Source: an uncultured Bacteroidales bacterium | Lineage (GTDB): Bacteria > Bacteroidota > Bacteroidia > Bacteroidales > Paludibacteraceae | NCBI GenBank assembly: GCA_937907165.1 | Contig: CALCUH010000054.1 | Location: forward strand, 1 to 15,927 | Direction of reading: 5' to 3' | DNA length: 15,927 nt | Shown here: one piece after another, positions 1 through 7,646 of the stretch | Position numbering within the stretch: position 1 is the stretch's first letter | How the letters are laid out: each line of letters begins with the position of its first letter | Program-made: the position numbers and the translations under genes | The notes under the pieces: model-generated | What the model was told of the DNA's origin: nothing | The model's database searches: none | Seen by the model: the letters and a program-made list of their open reading frames with translations, nothing else

Positions 1-555
1 ACGGAGATACTTTGAAGGTCATCACCGTTAACTACGGAGATACCATCACCGCTGAGACAATCGGTGAGATTCCTACCAAAGAGGGATACGACTTCAAAGG
101 CTGGGAACCTGAGTTACCATACATCGTCGCAGCAACCGACACTGCTATCGTAGCTAAGTTCGACAAGGATATCATCGACACGAAGATCGACACCGCAGAC
201 TTCGGCGGCGACGTCATCACCGACATCGACGGTCCTGTCCACTACGGCGACACCATCACCATCGAGGCTATCCCTGAAGAGGGTTACCACTTCGTTGAGT
301 GGTCGGACGGTAACACCGACAATCCGCGTACCATCATCGTAACCAAGGATACCACCCTCTCTCCTATCTTCGAGCCTAACCAATACGAATTGGCTATCGT
401 CGTCGACGGAGATACTTTGAAGGTCATCACCGTTAACTACGGAGATACCATCACCGCTGATATGATCGGAGAGATTCCTTCCAAAGAGGGATATGACTTC
501 AAGGGTTGGGAGCCTGAGTTACCATACATCGTCGTAGCGACCGACACAGCGCTGA
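1..555 (+). repeat. Direct repeat with 405-base period inside the surface-protein gene
   Basis: The sequence at 1 to about 150 recurs at 406 to about 555. The first 55 bases of the two copies are identical, and later positions differ mainly at third codon positions plus a few substitutions. The period of 405 bases is 135 codons, so the frame is kept, and each unit carries one InlB-type and one divergent repeat. The first copy begins at or before the window edge, so more units probably lie upstream. Repeats of this kind can expand or contract by recombination. Confidence 0.85.
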
Positions 556-1328
556 CCGCAGACTTCACTTTGAAGACCTACACAATCGAATCCTTCTCAA
601 TGGCTCCATTCGGCTATTGTCCTGAAAGCGAAGACTTCATCTTCTTCCAAGTCAAAGGAGAAGGCCGTCCGGCTGAGTATAGAATTCTATTCGACAGCGC
701 AGCCATCGAAGCTGGATTTGAAGATACGGAATTCACGAAGATCGAAGAGGATGGCACATTGCCTATCGCAATACCTTACTGCGACGCTAACACTTACAAG
801 GCAAGAATTCAATTCCGCAACGTTGACAACTCAGTTTCAGAATTCTTCAACGTGAACTTGACCTTGAACCTCTCCAACAAGTATGTGCTTGACATCTTCG
901 AGGACGTTGTTTCCGCAGTCAACACGGAGAACAGATTCTTGGAATACCAATGGTACCACAACGACATCAAACTTGAAGGCGCTGACGGTCCATACTACTG
1001 CGAGAGAGACGGTTTGACAGGAAGCTATTACATGGAAGTATTGACCACAGACGGACGTCAACTCCGCACATGTAAGAGATGGTTCAATACAACCAAGGAT
1101 AACATCTCCCTCATCGCCTATCCAAATCCAACCACGGATGTGGCAACATTCGAGTTGAGCTTCGACAACGGAGAGGAGCATACAATCACTGTAAGCAACC
1201 TTCTCGGAGTGAAAGTTTATAACGGCACGTTCAAAGGACAAAAAGTTTCCGTTGACTTCACTGATTTGGCAATCGGAGAGTATGTAGTAGAAGTGGACGG
1301 ATTAACAGTAAAAGAGATCAAGAAATAA
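1..1328 (+). CDS. T9SS-exported surface protein with InlB-type repeats, C-terminal part
   Basis: The reading frame is open from the window edge, so the start and an unknown length of N-terminus lie upstream. The visible part contains beta-rich repeats of the Listeria-Bacteroides (InlB B-repeat) kind, with cores reading EGYDFKGWEPE, alternating with a divergent repeat (EGYHFVEWSDG). An Ig-like segment follows (YQWYHNDIKLEGADG, with Cys residues before and after), and then a C-terminal domain starting at AYPNPTTD and ending in VKEIKK. That last domain is the type A T9SS sorting domain, which directs export across the outer membrane and cell-surface attachment. The codons are strongly biased to GAC, ATC, TTC and ACC, suggesting high expression. 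Similar proteins are adhesins or surface-layer components, but the partner here is unknown. The repeat and sorting domains are clear; the function is inferred. Confidence 0.85.
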   Translation, partial: GDTLKVITVNYGDTITAETIGEIPTKEGYDFKGWEPELPYIVAATDTAIVAKFDKDIIDTKIDTADFGGDVITDIDGPVHYGDTITIEAIPEEGYHFVEWSDGNTDNPRTIIVTKDTTLSPIFEPNQYELAIVVDGDTLKVITVNYGDTITADMIGEIPSKEGYDFKGWEPELPYIVVATDTALTADFTLKTYTIESFSMAPFGYCPESEDFIFFQVKGEGRPAEYRILFDSAAIEAGFEDTEFTKIEEDGTLPIAIPYCDANTYKARIQFRNVDNSVSEFFNVNLTLNLSNKYVLDIFEDVVSAVNTENRFLEYQWYHNDIKLEGADGPYYCERDGLTGSYYMEVLTTDGRQLRTCKRWFNTTKDNISLIAYPNPTTDVATFELSFDNGEEHTITVSNLLGVKVYNGTFKGQKVSVDFTDLAIGEYVVEVDGLTVKEIKK

Positions 1329-1331
1329 AAC

Positions 1332-1373
1332 GATTGGAGGTGGCTCCGACAAAGCCATCTCCGATCTATTTTT
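1332..1373 (+). terminator. Rho-independent terminator after the surface-protein gene
   Basis: A 14-base-pair stem (1332-1345 with 1353-1366, two G-U pairs) encloses a 7-base loop and is followed by a short T-rich run at 1368-1373. It begins 4 bases after the TAA stop. The next gene starts only 21 bases beyond it. Confidence 0.75.
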
Positions 1374-1394
1374 AACGACGAAATAAATTGCATC

Positions 1395-2750
1395 ATGATG
1401 ATAAAAAGACATATCATTACAGTGTTTTCATTGTCGATGGCAATGGCCGCACAAGCGCAGTTATACGATCACAACCTCGATGTGACGTTGGGAGGAGGAT
1501 TGCAATCGATACAATACTCCCCTAAAAACGGAGACCATACTCCCCTTTTCGGTGGTGCATTCAATATCAACTACCGTTACATGCTCGACGATCATTGGGG
1601 TGTCGGAGCAGGAGTCGGGCTTGGTTTCTACAACGCCAAAGCCTCGTTCGACAACCTCGAATTGCGCAGAGATTTAGTTCATAGAGACAATAACGAGCCC
1701 TACGAGCACCGAACCTTCTTCCACGATTGGGAAGAGAAACAGAGGTTATTGGAAGTGGAAGTGCCTATCGCATTCTATTACACCACTCCGATAAAAAAGG
1801 GATGGGAATTTATCGGTTCCATAGGAGCGAAACTGAACTTCCCTGTTTGGAACCAATACAAAAACACGGAGGGCTACCTGGAGACGAAAGGATTCTTCGA
1901 GGAACTCACCAACATCGAATACCAGAACCTGCCGCAGCACCAATTTCTCACCTTACAAGGGTATAAGGGAGAGATGGATTTGAAGAAATTAGGTGTGTCG
2001 CCGTTTATCGACGCAGGTGTAATCCATAATCTGAAAAATGACATCAGACTTTACCTCGGCGCCTACTTCAGTTACGGAGTAACCAGTCTCATCGAAAAGG
2101 GGAAAGCTCCCCTATACGACAGCGAGAAATACACCAACGTGGTCAACAGCGACCAGACTAACAAAGCGCACCTATTGGCTTGCGGTTTGAAAGTAGGAGT
2201 CACATTCGGATTCCCTAAGATCTATCCGTTACCAGCTATGCAACACGAGTTGGAGATGGACGATGAATTTGCGGAAGATAAGTATGCGGAAATCGTCAAA
2301 GCGGAAGAGTTGGAAAGAGAAGCCGAGTTGAAAGCCATTGAGGAACTGAAGAGACAAGAAGAAGAACGTAAAGCCCAAGAGTTGGAGAATGCGAAAAAAG
2401 TTGTCACTTGGTTGAACAAGAACATCAAAGTCAACTTCGAACTTAACCAAGCCATCGTAGAGACCAACGATGAGATACGCTCTTATGTGAACGATTTGGT
2501 AAAATACATCAAAGAAAACCCAGACAAGATTGTCACCATTTACGGACACACTTGCAACTTAGGGAAGGAAGAAAAGAACATCGTCTTAGGTAAAAGACGC
2601 GCCGACGCAATGAAAGAGGTTCTCGTCAACGCCGGATGTCCTGAAGAGAATGTCAAAGCGGCCAGCAAGGGTTCTTCCGAGCCATTGGTGCCAAATACCA
2701 GCGAGGCGAACAGAAAGAAGAACAGACGTATCGAGATTCAGATTAATTAA
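1395..2750 (+). CDS. Outer-membrane beta-barrel protein with coiled coil and OmpA-like domain
   Basis: Residues 1 to about 21 form a signal peptide (a basic start, a hydrophobic core, then AAQA/QLYD). Residues 22 to about 275 show the alternating aromatic and glycine pattern of an outer-membrane beta-barrel. Residues 290-335 are a Glu/Ala/Lys-rich charged helix, probably a coiled coil spanning the periplasm. Residues 340-451 are an OmpA-like domain, recognisable from YGHTCNLG, the LGKRRAD helix and NRKKNRRIEI near the end. Such domains bind peptidoglycan, so the protein probably tethers the outer membrane to the wall. Cys387 replaces the Asp usual in GHTD, while the partner Arg402 is kept. 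ATG codons at 1395 and 1398 are both possible starts; the first is chosen. No promoter match fits between it and the preceding terminator. Confidence 0.85.
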   Translation: MMIKRHIITVFSLSMAMAAQAQLYDHNLDVTLGGGLQSIQYSPKNGDHTPLFGGAFNINYRYMLDDHWGVGAGVGLGFYNAKASFDNLELRRDLVHRDNNEPYEHRTFFHDWEEKQRLLEVEVPIAFYYTTPIKKGWEFIGSIGAKLNFPVWNQYKNTEGYLETKGFFEELTNIEYQNLPQHQFLTLQGYKGEMDLKKLGVSPFIDAGVIHNLKNDIRLYLGAYFSYGVTSLIEKGKAPLYDSEKYTNVVNSDQTNKAHLLACGLKVGVTFGFPKIYPLPAMQHELEMDDEFAEDKYAEIVKAEELEREAELKAIEELKRQEEERKAQELENAKKVVTWLNKNIKVNFELNQAIVETNDEIRSYVNDLVKYIKENPDKIVTIYGHTCNLGKEEKNIVLGKRRADAMKEVLVNAGCPEENVKAASKGSSEPLVPNTSEANRKKNRRIEIQIN

Positions 2751-2775
2751 TTGATAAATAAGCCTACTATTTTCG

Positions 2776-2815
2776 AGAGCATTCCTTCGGGTAGCACCAT
2801 GGAATGCTCTTTTTT
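2776..2815 (+). terminator. Rho-independent terminator after the OmpA-domain gene
   Basis: A perfect 10-base-pair stem (AGAGCATTCC at 2776-2785 with GGAATGCTCT at 2801-2810) has a 15-base loop and is followed by a T run to 2815. It closes the first transcription block. Confidence 0.88.
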
Positions 2816-3244
2816 ATGCCAATCACAGAGGCTTCATTTATGACCTACCTAATTTTTATCGGGAATAACAAGAATAGGAAATTCACATACAATCAAACAT
2901 CAATATTTTTTAAGAAAAAAAATTACTATATAACAAAAAAATTTATATTTTTGAAAAAATTTGTCATTCAGTGTAATGGGTATGATTTCATCATCATACA
3001 TCATAGGGAAAAGAATAGAGTTTCATTCGTATTGTTAACGACAAGTACGAAGGACACTAGTCAATGCGGAGAAACGAGAGATAAATTCCGACATAAGACA
3101 TTGTGTGTCAAAAAAACGTGAAGAGGAGCATTCGATGAAAGATGTGTAAACAATTTCAAACAAGCAATAATCATAAAGCACTCTACACAAAACGAATAAG
3201 AAAATTTATTTAAACAACTATAATTAACTATTAAACAAATTTGT
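2816..3244 (+). other. AT-rich gene-free stretch upstream of the 685-residue protein gene
   Basis: I see no convincing gene in these 429 bases. The composition is AT-rich, with long A and T runs around 2905-2960. One TAnnTTTG element sits at 2946-2953, about 290 bases before the next start. A 6-base-pair stem (GACATA with TGTGTC, around 3090-3110) is too weak to call a terminator. A long leader or a small RNA cannot be ruled out. Confidence 0.6.
2946..2953 (+). promoter_or_regulatory. Possible Bacteroides-type -7 element (TATTTTTG)
   Basis: TATTTTTG matches the Bacteroides -7 consensus TAnnTTTG. No clear TTTG -33 element lies 19-21 bases upstream, and the surrounding A/T runs make a chance match likely. 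If real, it would give the following gene a leader of nearly 290 bases. Confidence 0.25.
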
Positions 3245-5302
3245 ATGAATAAACATTTACACCTGAAATTCAAAGCGGCAATTGTTGCATTCCCACTATT
3301 GTTCGCAGGCACAAACAACGCTTTTTGCGTAGATTCTGAAGGAGGGGCCGCAATCGGAGAACAGACCGGCGGAGATGTCGTAGTAGTTGAAAACGATGTC
3401 CAATACTACGAAATTGGCTTCACATTTAATGCCAATCCAGATTTGAGTTCCGATATACAGACTGTCATTGCACCCTATTTAGGAAGTTTCACCGATTTAT
3501 GTCAAATCGAGAACAACATTATTGTAGGAGGCCCACTTAACGGATTGACGTTAGAGCAGGATAAGCTACAATATACAGGATCTAATTTCTCCGTCGGCGC
3601 TATTGTATGTCGCATAGGAAATGAGAACGGAGAGAGTAGAGAATCTTTTGACATCGCAATTCAAAAAGAAGGTCTCAACATTAACGTTGGAAAGTTTTCC
3701 ATATTTTCTGAAGAATTACCAGTCAATAGCGCTCTCGCATATGCAGACAACACGGTTTTGACTCTTGTTCAAACAGATTCATTCTTCGTCGCCTTGGAAG
3801 AGGCTAACACTTACTTGAATGACATTAGCGATGTTTATGTTGACCTTGCCAATATGATGGCTGAGGAAATTAGAGGAATCAAAACTTCCACCGTTATGTC
3901 CCAAAAAGGCGTTGACGCTGCGGTTGAAACCATTCATTCAGGCATAAAACAAGCCAATGAGTCGATCGAAGCATTCAACCAACTTGACTTTTCGGAATTG
4001 GACAGTTTGATTGTATTGGCAGAAGAAAACCAATATTCTTCTGATTCGTTAGATTTATACTTAAGGAAAGCTATATACACTAAGCAATTGGTTTTCACCA
4101 CACAAGATGAAATCAACGAATTAGTTAGCATCATCTCAACCGAGATAGAGAATGTTCAGGGTGAACATGTTGTAGTTATAGTAAGTGAAAAAATAAATGC
4201 GTTGTCATTGAGAGTCGACACTGCAATAAGCATCTATAACAAAGCCAATGAACTTGGTATCGAAACAGACACGCTCGGAATGGTCATCGAATATGCACAA
4301 GAAGCAATCAGCAATAATGACGAATCCCAAATCGACGAAATCAACTCTTACTTTGATCTCTTCTTCAACAAAATCAAGAGCCAATTCGGTTCCTTCTCGA
4401 ACGTCATTGTAGTGGTCGACGGTCAAGTGACTGAGATGATTGTAACTGAAAAAGACAACTTCGACAACAACACCTTGGTTGCTCTCGACGTTATGTACAC
4501 TGATTCAACATTAGAGAGCCAAAACATCATCTGGTTTGACGGAGAGAACTATGTCGCAAAGAGCGTGCTCGTCAACGACTCCTTAGACTTAACAGTTCCA
4601 GTTGATTTCTTAGCAAAGGAAATCTCTTTCGACCGTATGCCTTACAACAGCATCGCATCATTCGTTTTGCCTTGGAGCGTTCCTACCGACAGTGTAAACG
4701 GCGACGTTTATGAATTCGGCGGATTGACAGTGTCCAGAACAGGCGCAGACTTGCTCTTCAACAAAGTGGAAAGCAAGGCTACAGTTGCTAATCGTCCTTA
4801 CCTCGTACTCAACTACAAGAACGGTATGAAGATGATCAACACATTAAACGATGTGGAAGTTTCTTCCAGCGAAGTGGAGCCAATTGTAGTAGGTCAAGCA
4901 ATGCACACAGGTACTTATACAGCAGACACATTGGTTTCTGACCAATTAATTACCTATTACGCATTCATGGGAGGTCAATTCCACTCAGTTGGCACATTGA
5001 CAGTTCCTTCTTTCCGTACTTACATCACTGCTCCGACCGCGAAAGCTCTTCCAAAAGCTTTGAACGTTCGTCTTAACGGCCAGATCACAGGTATCGCACT
5101 CGTTTCTTCCGATGCAATCGGATTCGACAACGTAAACGTTTACGATCTTCTCGGTCGTGTAGTTCGCGAGAATGTCTCTTCCGCTACTTGTTTCCAAGGC
5201 TTGGCTGACGGAACATACGTAGTGAACGGAACCAAGTACATCATCAAGAACCAAGAGGTGAAGGGCGAAAGCGCTTCAAGCATCAACGGATCAGCAGAAT
5301 AA
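3245..5302 (+). CDS. Exported protein with FIVAR-like helical repeats and T9SS-like C-terminus
   Basis: Residues 1 to about 28 look like a signal peptide (basic start, then AAIVAFPLLFAG). Residues 50-160 are a beta-rich segment without a clear family. Residues 180-380 are helical and carry FIVAR-like repeats; the clearest, near 247-303, keeps the family rhythm of LDSLIVLAEE, a Y-S-S-x-S element, and TQDEINE before the last helix. FIVAR units are usually carbohydrate- or matrix-contacting spacers in surface proteins. Residues about 425-600 resemble a module common in Bacteroidales surface proteins (FDRMPYN, VLPW, ANRPYLVLNYKNG). Residues about 605-668 look like a T9SS-type tail (VYDLLGRVV, then DGTYVVNGTKYIIK). 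Seventeen more residues follow it. Codon use shifts from AT-rich in the 5' half to strongly biased near the 3' end. It is probably an adhesin; its ligand is unknown. Confidence 0.8.
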   Translation: MNKHLHLKFKAAIVAFPLLFAGTNNAFCVDSEGGAAIGEQTGGDVVVVENDVQYYEIGFTFNANPDLSSDIQTVIAPYLGSFTDLCQIENNIIVGGPLNGLTLEQDKLQYTGSNFSVGAIVCRIGNENGESRESFDIAIQKEGLNINVGKFSIFSEELPVNSALAYADNTVLTLVQTDSFFVALEEANTYLNDISDVYVDLANMMAEEIRGIKTSTVMSQKGVDAAVETIHSGIKQANESIEAFNQLDFSELDSLIVLAEENQYSSDSLDLYLRKAIYTKQLVFTTQDEINELVSIISTEIENVQGEHVVVIVSEKINALSLRVDTAISIYNKANELGIETDTLGMVIEYAQEAISNNDESQIDEINSYFDLFFNKIKSQFGSFSNVIVVVDGQVTEMIVTEKDNFDNNTLVALDVMYTDSTLESQNIIWFDGENYVAKSVLVNDSLDLTVPVDFLAKEISFDRMPYNSIASFVLPWSVPTDSVNGDVYEFGGLTVSRTGADLLFNKVESKATVANRPYLVLNYKNGMKMINTLNDVEVSSSEVEPIVVGQAMHTGTYTADTLVSDQLITYYAFMGGQFHSVGTLTVPSFRTYITAPTAKALPKALNVRLNGQITGIALVSSDAIGFDNVNVYDLLGRVVRENVSSATCFQGLADGTYVVNGTKYIIKNQEVKGESASSINGSAE

Positions 5303-5337
5303 TTAATTGAATAATAATAAACAAAAAATATATCATT

Positions 5338-5466
5338 ATGAATACAGAAAAAAAACAATTCGAGCGTCCGGAATTGGAGCTCATCAAGCTAACCGCGAAT
5401 GATGTCATTGCTACTAGCGGAGAGTTCAACGATTCGGGATACAAACCTTTTGGTAACGCAGAGTAA
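5338..5466 (+). CDS. Small 42-residue peptide with DVIATSG motif
   Basis: An ATG at 5338 follows an A-rich leader typical of Bacteroidota starts, and the frame closes with TAA at 5464-5466. The product is charged at first (MNTEKKQFERPELELIKL), then reads TANDVIATSGEF and ends in SGYKPFGNAE. It has no signal peptide, no membrane segment and no cysteine. From memory, short proteins with a P-x-x-E-x-I/V-x-L stretch followed by DVIxTSG are widespread and uncharacterised in Bacteroidales and Firmicutes; no function is established that I know of. It lies 35 bases after the gene for the 685-residue exported protein and just before a strong terminator, so the two are probably co-transcribed. The layout resembles a leader-plus-core peptide precursor, but no modification or export gene is nearby, so that remains a guess. 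Confidence 0.72.
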   Translation: MNTEKKQFERPELELIKLTANDVIATSGEFNDSGYKPFGNAE

Positions 5467-5490
5467 AAAATCACTGACGCTGTGAAAATA

Positions 5491-5524
5491 AAGCGGGGCA
5501 GAGAACAATCTCTACCCCGCTTTT
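5491..5524 (+). terminator. Strong terminator, probably used from both strands
   Basis: A 13-base-pair stem with one mismatch (AAGCGGGGCAGAG at 5491-5503 with CTCTACCCCGCTT at 5510-5522) encloses a 6-base loop, followed by TTTTG on the plus strand. On the minus strand the stem is followed by CTTTATTTT, so it can also stop transcription of the convergent leucine-rich-repeat gene. Confidence 0.88.
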
Positions 5525-5617
5525 GTATTTCTTAATCAAACCTTTAATTTAGAATTACAATCAGAACAACAATTCAAATGGGCAGTTCGCTGTAAATTCT
5601 AACAGAGCACATAATGC

Positions 5618-5639
5618 GGATAGGACTTTCGCCCTATCC
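5618..5639 (-). other. Short perfect hairpin just past the leucine-rich-repeat gene
   Basis: GGATAGG at 5618-5624 pairs perfectly with CCTATCC at 5633-5639 around an 8-base loop. It lies 12 bases beyond the stop codon of the minus-strand gene but has no T run on either side, so it is not a standard terminator. It could protect the 3' end or be a chance structure. Confidence 0.35.
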
Positions 5640-5651
5640 TATATTAGACCT

Positions 5652-7646
5652 TTAAAAAAGATGTAGGCTGGTATTTTTCCGATCCTCCGTGTGAGACTTC
5701 TCATGTTCCTCCACACTGACATTCGGGCATCCATCGAAAAGATCATCAGGCACGGAGAGACGCTCAGGCAAATGAGCCTTACCCAACGCGCGGCAACCTG
5801 CAAACGCGCGGGAGCCGATTTTCACCACATTGTCAGGCACATAAACGGAGGCGAGCGCCGTACAATTTTCAAACGCGCATGCTCCGATTTCCTCCAAGGC
5901 GTCATACATCATCACATCGTCCAACGCCTTACACCCCTTGAACGCATTCTTTCCTATCGTCTCCAATATCTTCGGAAGAGAGACGTCCCACAAGTTTTCG
6001 CACCCTTCAAAAAGGGAGTCGGGCAAAGACTTAATCCAGCCTGGGATGGTAATCTCCTTCAAGCTCACACATCCAGCGAACACGCTCTCCCCTATCGAAC
6101 GCAAAGAATCAGGCAACACTATCTTCTTCAAATTTCCGCACTGGTAAAAGGCACCAGCCTCAATCGACTGAACCGTCTCAGGCAAACGCACCTCAGCAAG
6201 AGCTCGGCAACGCTCGAAAGCACCCCGTCCGATGGTCGTTATTCCCTCCTGTAACACTACCGTCTGAACATCGTCATTCGCGGCGAATCCGCGCACCTCC
6301 ACCACACGGAAGAACTCGTTTCCATGTAGAACTTTGGAAGGCACATAGACAACGCTCTCGGAACCTGTATATCGGTTCAACGCACAAGTGGACGGAGAGA
6401 GTTGCGTAAACTTCAAGTTCTTCCAATCAATCTTAGGCTCGTCCCGTTCCTCTTGAGGTCGTTTCACATCCGTTCTTTCTGTCTGTGAAAGGTTCACACG
6501 ATTTTGAGGGCGCGACGTCTGTTGCACCATCTCCACCTCACTCAATTTCGGGCAACCTCTGAAAGCGCTCTTTACCATTGGCTGCAAACTTTCAGGCATG
6601 GAGACGCTCTCCAAATTCGCGCAATTGACGAATGCCTCCGCACCAAGCGAACGTACACTCTGCGGGATGACGACCTCAATAAGACTCGGACAATCACAGA
6701 ACGCATGGCTCTTAATCTCCGCCAAAGAGGAAGGAAGGAATATCTGATTAAGGTTTTCGCAAGAGCGGAACGCATTTTCCCCTAATGTCACGACACCACG
6801 GGGAACCTGGACAGACTCGAAAGCGCAACCTTCCAAACCGGTAATCTCCACAACCTGATAGACACACTCATCTTTCATCACATGGGAAGGGAGGATGAGA
6901 CGTTTAGCATCCCCGTTGTAGCCGCAAATGGCGCAACTATCTTGGGAAAGTATCTTCAGCGCAAAGACAGAATCGTCTATCACATTAGGATTCACCCTGG
7001 AACTTTTTAACTTTAAGCAGTGATAGAACACATCCATACCCTGACGGACATGCTGAGGCATCACCACCTGTAAAAGATTCTCACAACCGCGGAATGCTCC
7101 ACTACCCAACTCCTCCAAAGAGTTAGGCAAAGAGACGCTCGTCAGACCGACACACTCCGAAAAGACTTGATTGCCTATCACTCTCAATCCTTCCGGGATA
7201 CGAATTTCCTTCAATGAGGAACAACCACTAAACGCTGAGTCATGAATGCGAGTCAGGGAACTTGGGAAAGAGACGGAACACAAGCCCGCACATTGGGCGA
7301 ACGCCTCCTCCTCAATCACATTTACCCTCTCTGGAATGACAACCGCCTTCAACTTCTTACTGCCGAAAAAAGCGCGGTCACCAATTCTCCTCAAGTTAGC
7401 GGGAAGTATCACCTCCACCAGACTCTCACACTCTCTAAATGCGGATTGACCGATGGACTCCACCGTGTCGGGAAGCTCTATCCTACGTGTCGACGAATCA
7501 TAATAAAATGCGTAATCATCGATTTTAACGACCACATACTCTTTCCCATCCTTCTCCACTTGCGAAGGCACTTTGACGACATCGTCCTCACTAGAAAAAC
7601 CGCCAAGAGAACACGTCTCTTCTGACAAAACTTTTATTTCAAACAT
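5652..7646 (-). CDS. BspA-like leucine-rich-repeat protein with three cap modules, no signal peptide
   Basis: The 664 residues are almost entirely LRR_5 (BspA/Treponema pallidum type) repeats with the pattern IGxxAFxxCxxLxxVxLPxxL. Three blocks each open with the same beta-rich cap: residues 3-45 (LSEETCSLGGF), 228-270 (LSQDSCAICGY) and 411-455 (LSPSTCALNRY), each followed about 12 residues later by a VPS or LPS step. A hydrophilic linker (about 373-409) separates blocks two and three. Relatives are usually surface adhesins, but the N-terminus (MFEIKVLSEE) is not a signal peptide, and an in-frame TGA two codons upstream excludes a longer start. There is no C-terminal sorting domain either. 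The protein therefore probably stays in the cytoplasm or leaves by another route. It is transcribed away from the exported leucine-rich-repeat/hydrolase gene. Family assignment is secure; the role is unknown. Confidence 0.87.
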   Translation of the reverse strand: MFEIKVLSEETCSLGGFSSEDDVVKVPSQVEKDGKEYVVVKIDDYAFYYDSSTRRIELPDTVESIGQSAFRECESLVEVILPANLRRIGDRAFFGSKKLKAVVIPERVNVIEEEAFAQCAGLCSVSFPSSLTRIHDSAFSGCSSLKEIRIPEGLRVIGNQVFSECVGLTSVSLPNSLEELGSGAFRGCENLLQVVMPQHVRQGMDVFYHCLKLKSSRVNPNVIDDSVFALKILSQDSCAICGYNGDAKRLILPSHVMKDECVYQVVEITGLEGCAFESVQVPRGVVTLGENAFRSCENLNQIFLPSSLAEIKSHAFCDCPSLIEVVIPQSVRSLGAEAFVNCANLESVSMPESLQPMVKSAFRGCPKLSEVEMVQQTSRPQNRVNLSQTERTDVKRPQEERDEPKIDWKNLKFTQLSPSTCALNRYTGSESVVYVPSKVLHGNEFFRVVEVRGFAANDDVQTVVLQEGITTIGRGAFERCRALAEVRLPETVQSIEAGAFYQCGNLKKIVLPDSLRSIGESVFAGCVSLKEITIPGWIKSLPDSLFEGCENLWDVSLPKILETIGKNAFKGCKALDDVMMYDALEEIGACAFENCTALASVYVPDNVVKIGSRAFAGCRALGKAHLPERLSVPDDLFDGCPNVSVEEHEKSHTEDRKNTSLHLF

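Noticed and set aside
3090..3118. Hairpin (GACATA with TGTGTC) followed by an A run
   Set aside because: The stem is only 6 base pairs including a wobble pair, and a T run is missing on the strand where it would be needed; not a convincing terminator or riboswitch.
2804..3121. Open frame of 105 codons on the plus strand in the AT-rich spacer
   Set aside because: It starts inside the terminator hairpin at 2776-2815, its product is low-complexity (Phe, Lys, Ile, Tyr runs) with no recognisable domain, and its codon use is unlike the neighbouring genes.
3061..3318. Open frame of 85 codons on the minus strand overlapping the start of the 685-residue protein gene
   Set aside because: It is antisense to the signal-peptide region of a well-supported gene and shows no domain or leader of its own.
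5691..6254. Plus-strand open frame of 187 codons opposite the leucine-rich-repeat gene
   Set aside because: The minus-strand repeats are unmistakable; the plus frame shows a repetitive pattern only because the repeat DNA underlies it.
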